Positions 21,590 through 29,548 of a stretch of 33,260 nucleotides of DNA are shown here, piece by piece. The notes under the pieces were generated by a model. It ran no database searches. It was given only the letters and a program-made list of their open reading frames with translations, and was not told where the DNA came from. Origin of the DNA: Suillus spraguei (Eukaryota; Basidiomycota; Agaricomycetes; Boletales; Suillaceae); NCBI GenBank assembly GCA_016800925.1, contig JABCPU010000643.1, forward strand, positions 1 to 33,260. The letters are read 5' to 3'. Both the position numbers and the translations under genes were made by a program. The stretch's first letter is position 1. Each line of letters opens with the position of its first letter.

Positions 21590-22050
21590 CGTCATGTCTA
21601 CCATTATCATACACATGGGCCCACCCGTCTATATTTTATACCACCCTCAGCCCACCTGTCTAATAAATATTTATATAACACTCTCAGCTCACCCGTCTAA
21701 TACCCGTCTAATTTAATATGTGTCTGGGCCCACCCGTGTATGTGATAACAAGTACCCTTCACATACCTGTCTATTTGATACACATCTACCTTGATACACC
21801 CATCTACATGATATCCAACTACCTCGGCCCATCCGTCTACCGGATATTCATGTACATCAGCCCACTCATCTACTCTACATATTCCTTGCATGGACCCACC
21901 CACTGTCATCGGGAATAATATTCCTCCCGGCCCATCCGTCATCAACGAGGATATTTCTACCATGGGCCCATGGTCCGCTGGCCCGTATCATACGGGATAT
22001 TATGCACGTCCATTCACTCGTATAATACAGAGATAGTTCACTGTAATATG
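21590..22050 (-). repeat. Second, diverged KDZ inverted-repeat end nested inside the right terminus
   Basis: This stretch repeats the GGCCCACCCGTCTAT-type motif every 30-45 bp. It ends with CATGGTCCGCTGGCCCGT, GGGATATTATG and finally TAGTTCACTG, matching in order the tip of the outer right repeat (22870-23125) but clearly more diverged. It abuts exactly the point (22053) where homology between the outer inverted repeats ends. Confidence 0.65.
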
Positions 22051-22052
22051 TG

Positions 22053-23131
22053 CATTTTTGGTAGATATCTTTTTCATCTCAAATCTCAAATCTCGAGTGC
22101 CGAACCCCGAATCCCGAAATCTGGTAGTCTACAATTTTGGGGTTCAGTCCTCGGGACTCAGACGCATGTCAGGCAACAACAAAACTTTGATCCACACATT
22201 TTTGGTAGATGTCTGTTTTGTCTTGAATCTCAAGTTTCTAGTTTCTAGTTTCTAGTTTCTAGTTTCGGTACTCTGCACCCGCACCGGCACTCGGCACTAG
22301 ATGACTCGACACATGGACTTTAAATCTTTCACCTTGTGTGTTGTGTTTTGGGTGTCCAGGTATCCGGAATTCAGGAAATATCTAGTTTGAATCTCCAGTT
22401 TCAAGTTCCTGGATTCAGGACTTGGCACCCGGCACCCAGCACCTCAATTATCGATGAATGTCAGACATGGTGAATTCAGGTTTTCGTGCTTCAGGGTTTA
22501 GATTTTGGTGGTCGATGGTAGGTATATGCACTCATGGGGGTGCATGTATCCTATGTGTTTGATTCTCTGGTGGCTACATCAGCTGTACATCTTTATGATA
22601 CATATCTAGGCCCACCCGTATATGTAATATATTTTACCTCGGCCCACCTGTCTATGTAAAATTCCCCCACATCAGCCCACCTGTCTATGCAATAAATATT
22701 TCACTGCACCCTTGGCCCACCCGTCCATGTAATACACCCCACGTCGGCCCACCCATATATGTAATATTCTCTTACCTCAGCCCACCCATCTATGCAATAA
22801 TATTTGCCTTGCATCTCTCTTCAGCCCAGCTGTCTATAATATCCTACTCTACATACTACCCAGATGGGCCCACCCATCTCTGTCGGGGATGATATCCCCC
22901 TGGCCCATCCGTCAACATCAGAAATCATGTTTCCCTCGGCCCACCCGTCTCTCCCGAAAATACAAGTCTCCCAGCCCACCCGTCTCCATCAGAAATAATA
23001 TTCTCCCCAGCCCATCCGTCAACATCGAGGATATACATAACCTCAGCCCATGGTCCGCTGGCCCGTCTTTGATGGGATATTATGTGGGTCAGGTGATCCG
23101 TATAGTACGGAGTTTGTCACTCAAGGGGCTC
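22053..23131 (-). repeat. Right terminal inverted repeat of the KDZ unit (about 1079 bp)
   Basis: This is the reverse complement of 7574-8518, with the same order of blocks. From the tip inward these are the GAGCCCCTT end, about a dozen GTGGGCC motifs, CACATAGGATACATGCACC, the CAAGGTGAAAGATTT block and the start of the GTGCCG minisatellite. It carries two insertions relative to the left copy: CAGCGGACCATGGGCT near 23050, and about 120 bp of extra motif units near 22640-22740. Confidence 0.85.
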
Positions 23132-23894
23132 ATCCTGGCGGCTCCAGGAAAAACACAGTGTGGAATGCCTAAGTCCTTGGGAGGTCCAATAAGTCCAAAT
23201 GCCTCCATGTCCAAGTCCTAGCGCCAGTCATAGTCCATTTGACGCCTAAGGTAAACAAAAACTGAACTGATACTGGAAGTCTGTTGCGAGGTTCCGCTCA
23301 TCTTGTCTTCTTCATTGTGCTGTCTTCATCTATGCCTGCAGTATTGCTGCCATGGTAAGCTTTGGTGTGATATCTCCTGTCTTTATCAATCAATGGGCGT
23401 GGTGTGCTGCCTACGCGTTCGAAGAAAAAGGTGTATAGTACTTTAGCGGTGCACGGTATTCCTTGTCCAATCGATATAGTCCCTCGTACTGTAATAAAAG
23501 TCTGTGCGCTCGTTAGCACTAAACATATGTAAGTGATGCCATGTGGGCATGCATTTGAAAGTGTGAAACTGATCGCCGGATGAAACCCGGGGTAAAACAG
23601 AGACTATTGTACATGTGCGGTATTCTTTTCTTTGTTTTTATGATCAAGTAACAAGGGTGGTATTAGCGAATGTCAGTGGCGGTAGGGTAATGAATGATGC
23701 CGTTGGGGTTTCCGCTGGCGGGTATATGTGCTTGGGTCTTTGACGCTTGACTTCTTGGGTTAGCTTCTTCTTCTGCAATGAAAACCACGTGATCTGTGTT
23801 CGTACTGCCATAGCGCTATGCAAGCATGTGATGGCCTGCGGTACTGTGGGACGATAGTTGGCGGGACAACTAGCAGGCAGTAGGCTGCGCTTTG
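23132..23894 (-). other. Downstream part of a minus-strand gag-like transcription unit, unrecognised
   Basis: Two short minus-strand frames, 23298-23519 (including DKDRRYHTKAYHG and AGIDEDSTMKK) and 23644-23907 (directly abutting the gag-like gene), have plausible amino-acid composition and lie in line with it. They could be 3' exons or the start of a decayed second ORF of the same retroelement. I recognise no domain. The first 100 bp after 23131 match neither the interrupted integrase nor anything else in the window that I can see. Confidence 0.35.
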
Positions 23895-24938
23895 TCATCT
23901 GCTGCAAGAATGTATGCAGTAGTCGATAATAAACCTCCTAGCCACAGTAAGGCTAGGAATGCAGTATGGCCTGGTAAGACCATCATCTTTGCATACTAAC
24001 GCAGCGGTCAACACATGGCAGTAGGCACTTGCAGTCTGTGAGTTCAGCTGAATAGCTCCTGTGGTGAACATTTCTTTGGGTGTCAGTGGTAAATGTGCAG
24101 TAGCAGTCTGAGCGGTAAACCTTGCTTCTGCAGTATGTGTCAGCACTTCTACTATACTATACCTTTCCAGTGATACTTCTATAACTTCTTCGCTATCAGC
24201 GCTAGCGGTCTGTGGTACTTTGTCTTGAGAGCGTGTATGCTCCATGACCGTCAAGAGTTCTGTCGGTAAAATGTCAGTGCTAACCAAGTCAATTGCTGTT
24301 TCGTCTGTTTCTTCTAGCGAGCGGTATGCATCGCTGTCTATATAAATGGTGCAAAATGTAGTGTCGTTAGTATAGCGTGCTTCATTCAGGGACAAACTTT
24401 CGTCGAGTGCTTGGACTGGCAGAGATGCCATATCCTCGTGCGGTAGTGCCGTAGGTAGTGTAGTGCTGTCTGTACTTGGTGTCATTAGCGATGGCTGAAC
24501 CGCCGGTGGTGCAGTATCTTTGAGCGGTAGCGATACTTGCTCAGCGGTAGTGATTTCCAATGCCGTAACTTGTTGCGGTACGTCAGCATCAGAGTGCTCA
24601 ATAGTGTTTCCCTGATAGGGATCTGCCAGCGGAGCAACTGCTTCAGCGGTAACTGTGCGGTTGAATGTAGTAGGACCACATTCTGGGTACAAGTGCAAAA
24701 TAGCATTAGCGAAGTCTATGAAGCTGTTACCATTGTGTTCGTCAAGACATTCCCATACTTCTGCTTCGTCAGGATTTGCGTAGTGTATAGCCGCCTTGAT
24801 GCGTGCCTTCTCAGCAATGCTGGCCAAGTCTGCCAGCTCATCTACAGTAGCGAGGAATGTTAGCAATTTTCTTGGGTTGCCGTCAAAGTACAGTGCCGCT
24901 GCCGTGCGGCGCAGTGGCATGCAAAATCTGTCAGACAT
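23895..24938 (-). CDS. Gag-like protein of a third LTR-retroelement family
   Basis: The open frame is long and unbroken. I take ATG at 24938 (MSDRFCMPLRR) or the one at 24920 as the start, because the extension to 25061 reads through the primer site. The N-terminal 110 residues (YFDGNPRKLLTFLATVDELA, ARIKAAIHYANPDEAEVW, ILHLYPECG) match the gag-like region I know from many Agaricomycete Ty3/gypsy elements. The rest is Thr/Ser/Glu-rich and probably disordered, with no zinc knuckle visible. Codon and repeat usage is marked by AGCGGT on the plus strand, a word shared with the inverted repeat to its right. About 348 aa. No pol is found downstream on this strand, so the element is incomplete. Confidence 0.6.
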   Translation of the reverse strand: MSDRFCMPLRRTAAALYFDGNPRKLLTFLATVDELADLASIAEKARIKAAIHYANPDEAEVWECLDEHNGNSFIDFANAILHLYPECGPTTFNRTVTAEAVAPLADPYQGNTIEHSDADVPQQVTALEITTAEQVSLPLKDTAPPAVQPSLMTPSTDSTTLPTALPHEDMASLPVQALDESLSLNEARYTNDTTFCTIYIDSDAYRSLEETDETAIDLVSTDILPTELLTVMEHTRSQDKVPQTASADSEEVIEVSLERYSIVEVLTHTAEARFTAQTATAHLPLTPKEMFTTGAIQLNSQTASAYCHVLTAALVCKDDGLTRPYCIPSLTVARRFIIDYCIHSCSR

Positions 24939-25028
24939 ACTTATCAGTAGCATAGTGGTGCGGTAATAACTGTGGTGACAATTGTGCGGTAAGCGATTAA
25001 GACAAGAACAAAAATATACCAAAGGACC

Positions 25029-25046
25029 CCCTCGCGGTGGGCTCCA
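25029..25046 (-). promoter_or_regulatory. Candidate tRNA-type primer-binding site of the gag-like element
   Basis: On the minus strand TGGAGCCCACCGCGAGGG follows an LTR-like end (TATCTTTACA) after two bases. Its complement ends CTCGC, seven acceptor bases, T, CCA, as expected for the 3' end of a tRNA. This is unlike the self-priming sites of the neighbouring chromoviruses. Confidence 0.4.
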
Positions 25047-25322
25047 GTTGTAAAGATACAACCTAGCTTGGGCTGTAGATAAACCACTGCCTAAACTAGT
25101 ATGTGAGCCTTGCGCTCCGTCTAGTCTGCTTCACTTGTAAGAACAAGAGTGTTCGACCCTAAAGGGGGATGCCTATTAGTATGGTCAAGTTCGAGTCTAA
25201 CTTATGTGCGAAACAAGTGTCGAGGTCAGTGGTAAGTTGCCGCGGTCAGCGATGATACCGCTGGAGCTAGCGTTGTGTGTAGCAGTGCTTCCATGGTCGA
25301 GATAAGGTCAGTAACAGTTGCG

Positions 25323-27173
25323 TCAAGCGAGCGATGTTGAGCGGTGATCTCAGCAGTAGTGGTAAAGTAGCGAGCGGTGCAAAGAAACAGTAAAGAAGTC
25401 CACGGTACTTTCAGCGGTAAAGTAGCAGTGCATGAGAAGTTCAGTCAAGGTAACAGTCAAAAGTCCAGTGGTAACGGAGAACGAGCGTGATGTATTAATG
25501 AGCGATAAGGAAACTTTAAAGACTATGTCCACTACTGGGTAGATCCAGAGCTAGACAATAATCCTGACCTATAGTATGTGCAATGGTGTAAAATCAGGTA
25601 CTTGTATTGTGCAGGGTACATGGTGCTTATATCCTACATTGTATGTACTTGGAATACTCTAGGCGAGATCAGTAGCGCTAGAGTGTAGTAACTGCCATAA
25701 GTAAACATAGCACGAGGCACTGCAGCATGAGGCAACATGTAATAAGGCTTGCTGTACAGTCGTACGTGCCCCTATTCATTTTCCTTTCTATTCTTGTATA
25801 TCATGTGATATGGAGCTTATTGCTCGGACATTTCCACTTCCATCAGACATCACATGACTATATGATTCAACTATACGTCGTCGACATGTCATATCATGTG
25901 ATGTCATGAACTCCCATGACTCTATTCTTGGACTCAGCCGGTTTAGCATACACGTATGCTAAACACGTGCTTTCATCCCTTACTCATGCGTTCAGCACGC
26001 TTGTACAATATATGCCTTCCTCATTAGGATATGCACTTATATTCCCACGGTTACCTGGTCTGTGCGCACATATGTACCTATATAAGCACAGTGTACTTGT
26101 AGTAGATTCTTTACTTTAATCTTACTGGGTTTTACCTGGAATATCCTTCGCTTAGGTCTCCAACCTAAGTCGTCTTGAATCGTCTCTAAGTCTAAGCACT
26201 CCTTAGCCTTAGTCTCTATTCTTGTAGAACCTCTAAGACTTGTCTTTGAGGCTGAACCCTTGATCGTACTCGGAACGCGTTCCTTGTACTTTCACCTTGT
26301 CCTCCTTTGGACATTGTAGAACTTCCCAGCAGACCGCCTGTGTCTTTTCACTGTTGCTGGTGACACCACCCCAGTTCGTAACACTTGCCATGGAATCAGT
26401 GATAATGAACAGAAAACAAATGATGCACCAAATGGAGCTATGCAGACGCGGCAAGGACATGGAAGGACATTGGTATGTGGAACGTGGTACGGCAGTCAGT
26501 ACGGTGTGCAGTAAGCGTGGGATGCCACTGGTACTGCTAAAGGGGTAAGATGGCCATGGACAAGTGGTAACTCCTGTAGATGTGAGACGAGTGTCAAAAT
26601 ATGGGATTTTAAGTGCAGCGCCAATATGTTCGTTACACCGCACACCGTACCGACCACCACACCACGTTCCACGTACTGATGCCCTTCCATGTCCTTGCCG
26701 CGTCCGCATAGCTCCATTTGGTGCATCATTTGTTTTATGTTCGTTATCACTGATTCCACAGCTAGCCTAATTACATGTTGCCTTGTGCCGCAGCGCCTCG
26801 CACTATGTTTACTTATGGCGGTTACTACACTCCAGCGCTACTGATCTCGCCTAGAGTATTCCGAGTACATACGATTTAGGATATAAGCACCGCATACCCC
26901 ACACGATACAGTACCTGATTTTACACCATTGCACGTACTATAGGTCAGGATTATTGTCTAGCTCTGGATCTACCCAGTAGTGGACTTGGTCTTTAAAGTT
27001 TCCTTATCGCTCGTTAATCTATCATGCTCGTTCTCCATTACCACTGGCATACCGCTGGACTTTTGACTGTTATTTTGACTGAACTTCTCATGCACTGCTA
27101 CTTTACTGTTTCCTTGCACCGCTCGCAACCTTACTGCTACCGCTGATATCATCACTCGACATCGCTCGCTCGA
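25323..27173. repeat. Large inverted repeat (arms about 530 bp) with a solo LTR in its left arm
   Basis: The left arm is 25323-25752 plus 26389-26505, the right arm is 26640-27173, and the loop is 26506-26639. The arms match through words such as GTAGATCCAGAGCTAGACAA, TAAGTAAACATAG and CACCAAATGGAGCTATG. The left arm is split by the solo LTR at 25753-26383; the right arm ends where the LTR of copy C begins. The left arm adjoins the gag-like element and shares its AGCGGT words. The arms are therefore probably two LTRs of that family (starting TGTAAAGATACAAC at 25049) in opposite orientation. Confidence 0.75.
25753..26383 (+). mobile_element. Solo LTR, family 1 (631 bp), with CTTGC target duplication
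   Basis: It starts TGTACAGTCG, ends CAGTTCGTAACA, and is flanked by CTTGC on both sides (25748-25752 and 26384-26388). It matches the LTRs at 2373 and 27174 but is about 155 bp longer, mainly in U3. It has TATATAAG at 26079 and ACTTTAATCTT at 26113-26123, with the same 34-nt spacing as the other two. The right arm of the inverted repeat preserves the empty site (GGCTAGCTGTGGAATCAG). Confidence 0.85.
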
Positions 27174-27649
27174 TGTTACAATCACACGTGCCCCTATTCA
27201 TTTTCTACTTCATTTACCTTGTATATTACATAACATGACTCTGACTCATATGCTCAACGCATCTGTACTATAGCTGCCTTCCTTCTTTGGATACACACTT
27301 ACATTCTCACGTCTCTCTTGGTCCGTGCGCACATATTGGCTTATTTAAGCACAGTGTACTTGTAGTAGATTCCTTACTTTAATCTTACTGGGTTTTACCT
27401 GGAATCTCCTTCGCTTAGGTCTCCAACCTAAGTCGTCTTGAATCGTCTCTAAGTCTAAGCACTCCTTAGCCTTAGTCTCTATTCTCGCAGATACCTCTTA
27501 GACTTGTCTTTGAGGCAGAAACCTTGATCATACTCGGAACGCATTCCTTGTACTTTCACCTTGTCCTCTTTTTGGACATTGTAAGAACTTCCCAGCAGAC
27601 CGCCTGTGTCTTTTCACTGTCGCTGGTGACGCCACCCCAGTTCGTAACA
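27174..27649 (+). repeat. 5' LTR of chromovirus copy C (476 bp)
   Basis: TGTTAC...GTAACA ends form a perfect 6-bp inverted repeat. U3 is 27174-27375 with TATTTAAG at 27342. The predicted transcript start is ACTTTAATCTT at 27376-27386, so R plus U5 is about 274 bp. Confidence 0.85.
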
Positions 27650-27650
27650 A

Positions 27651-27661
27651 AAGATTAAAGT
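27651..27661 (+). promoter_or_regulatory. Self-priming primer-binding site, copy C
   Basis: AAGATTAAAGT is the exact 11-nt complement of the predicted RNA 5' end at 27376-27386 and sits one base after the LTR, as in copy A. Confidence 0.7.
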
Positions 27662-27851
27662 CATTTTTTTGATCGTCGACTATCCAGTCTTCGATCCTGA
27701 ACCCTGATCGCCTAGATCAGCAGACTAGCGTACGTGTACGCTGAGCAGATTGTCAAGAGGAAACCCCCTGACAGAAGAAAAGCCCTGACGGACAGCAAGA
27801 CAGCGCGTGTAGGCACCGAGAAAGTATAACTCATCAGAAGAATCATCAACC

Positions 27852-28688
27852 ATGTCGACCAAAGAATTCGAATACAAGATCGGTCAACCGATTGGTTTTG
27901 ATGGAGATCGTGATAACTCTCGTGAGTTTATCCAGTCGTGCAATCTGCACTTTGACATCAATGAAAAGCTTTACACCACCGACAAGCAGAAGATCATCTA
28001 CATAACATCCTTTATGACCGAAAGGAACGCCAAATCTTGGAAGGAACAATTCCTTGAACACGCCCAATCCACCGACACTTCTGGACAAAAAGTTGGTTAT
28101 GGGACGATGGCGGATTTTATGAAGAGCTTCAAAGAAGCATTCGAACCAGTGGATACTAAAGGAACCGCGCTCACAAGACTCAGGGATCTCAAACAAGGAA
28201 CTGGAGATTTCCACACCTATGTCGCTGACTTTGAGGCACTTGCAGCCAAGGCTCAAATCACCGACAATGCAACGAAGATCCAGTTCTTCCAAGACGGTCT
28301 TAATTGGGGTATCCTTACAAAGCTTTTCGCAACAGGAGATGTCTCCGAAATATTCAGAGAAGTTGTGCTGCAATGTGTTGCTATTGACAACGCCCATCAT
28401 CGGCTTCAAGCCATGAGGACACGTCATGTTCCACAACAGAAGAAGAAGAACTACGGGAATGCACGGTATATTCCGAACCATGATTCCAACGCAATGGTCG
28501 TAGATTGAATCTCCGGCATGGAGAGATCCGAATGCATGAAGAAAAGACAATGCTTCGGATGCAAGAAGACAGGACACCGTATCCATAACTGTCCTGATAG
28601 AAAGAAGAAGACTCCGCTCCGACAAACCGAAGTCAAAGGAGATGAAGAAGATGAAGAATCAGTGAGACGGATGGTCCAGGATTTTTGA
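27852..28688 (+). CDS. gag: gag of chromovirus copy C (capsid, TGA, zinc knuckle)
   Basis: ATG at 27852 (MSTKEFEYKIGQPIGFDGD) opens an unbroken capsid of 218 codons to a TGA at 28506. The same frame then continues for 60 codons with a CCHC zinc knuckle (CFGCKKTGHRIHNC, about 28554-28595) and a basic stretch, to a second TGA at 28686. Capsid words NAKSWKEQFLEHAQ, LTRLRDLKQGTGDFHTYVAD and IQFFQDGLNWGIL identify a Retrotrans_gag-type domain, which assembles the particle. The first TGA (GAT TGA ATC TCC) is also present in copy A. If it is real, the zinc knuckle needs readthrough. Protease begins in the -1 frame across the second TGA. Confidence 0.8.
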
Positions 28689-29548
28689 TGTGGAGCAACA
28701 GAGACTCGACGTATGTTTCTCCTAATGTATTACTAAGACTTGTATGCGCTGTAGGTGAAAGAAAAGAACTTTGTGTTCCTATCACCCTCCATTCGCGCAC
28801 TCGCTTAAAATCCGTCGACACAACTGCTGTTATCGATTCAGGAGCAGCAGGAACATTCATTTCTGAAGAGTTTGTGAAACTCCATCAAATCACACGACGA
28901 AAACTCAAAACACCATTTCGAGTTACAACGGCGGATGGGACCCTCATAAAAGGAGGACCAATTACGCACTACTGCCTTCTAGTGGTCAAGATTGACGAGC
29001 GAACCATGTATGGAAAATTCAACATCACCAAACTAGGAAGAAGAGATCAAATCCTTCTTGGAATCCCATGGTTACGGGCAATGAACCCAATTATAGATTG
29101 GACTGCCGAAACACTTATCCTCTCACGAACTGAGAAATCAGATGAAATCGAAATCGATCTGGACATAGACCGAAAGAAGAATGGGTTGCCTCGACTCTTC
29201 AATCATCACACCAAATGGCAACATTCTCGTCTTCTGAAACCTTTTATCACTTCTCCTATTGATGTTCCCGAAAACCCAGAACCAGAAGTACGAATGCCAC
29301 GTACTACAGACCTCACTCCACAAGTACAATTACCGCGACCAGTATCACCAATCCCTCGTGCAGAGAAACGCAAGAATGAATCCGAACCCGAGCATCGGGC
29401 CGGACAAGAACCTATCGAGCAACGGCCAATAGAAGAACAGAAACATAGAAAAAGAAAAGCTGAAGAAGAAATCCCTGGACGGGATACCAATGTACCGAAA
29501 CTATCCAAGTTCTACATTCCCCCGAAAACCCTTTCAGCTTCACAATGA
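28685..29548 (+). CDS. pol: Protease region of pol, chromovirus copy C
   Basis: An unbroken frame begins in -1 phase to gag. It holds an aspartic protease: VIDSGAAGTFISEEFV has the catalytic DSG, and ILLGIPWLRAMNPIIDW the typical second block. A Pro/Glu/Lys-rich linker (RPIEEQKHRKRKAEEE) leads toward RT. The frame closes at 29546-29548 through a one-base change; the linker continues in other frames to 29813 and on to RT. The enzyme matures Gag-Pol in the particle. Confidence 0.75.
   Translation: MMWSNRDSTYVSPNVLLRLVCAVGERKELCVPITLHSRTRLKSVDTTAVIDSGAAGTFISEEFVKLHQITRRKLKTPFRVTTADGTLIKGGPITHYCLLVVKIDERTMYGKFNITKLGRRDQILLGIPWLRAMNPIIDWTAETLILSRTEKSDEIEIDLDIDRKKNGLPRLFNHHTKWQHSRLLKPFITSPIDVPENPEPEVRMPRTTDLTPQVQLPRPVSPIPRAEKRKNESEPEHRAGQEPIEQRPIEEQKHRKRKAEEEIPGRDTNVPKLSKFYIPPKTLSASQ

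Larger units (their letters stand above)
7574..23131. mobile_element. Composite KDZ DNA transposon, about 15.6 kb, with long terminal inverted repeats
   Basis: The two ends are reverse complements over about 1 kb (7574-8518 and 22053-23131), starting GAGCCCCTT at each tip. Between them lie a Zn-cysteine-cluster gene (-), a short duplicated ORF (+), a basic hypothetical-family gene (-), the KDZ transposase (+), a small coiled-coil ORF (+) and a TET/JBP-like oxygenase (-), plus minisatellites. The left tip interrupts the integrase of chromovirus copy A. The only candidate target duplication is ATC (7571-7573 and 23132-23134), which may be chance. The right flank does not continue the integrase, so insertion cannot be shown by an empty site. 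Confidence 0.75.

Noticed and set aside
7571..23134. ATC as a true target-site duplication of the KDZ unit
   Set aside because: Three bases can match by chance and the right flank is not the continuation of the left one, so I record it only as a possibility.
24939..25061. N-terminal extension of the gag-like ORF to 25061
   Set aside because: It would translate the primer-binding site and LTR edge; a start at 24938 or 24920 fits gag organisation better.
26233..26770. ORFs on both strands of 68-158 codons
   Set aside because: They span a solo LTR end and the centre of the inverted repeat; near-identical peptides appear from both arms, so they are repeat artefacts.
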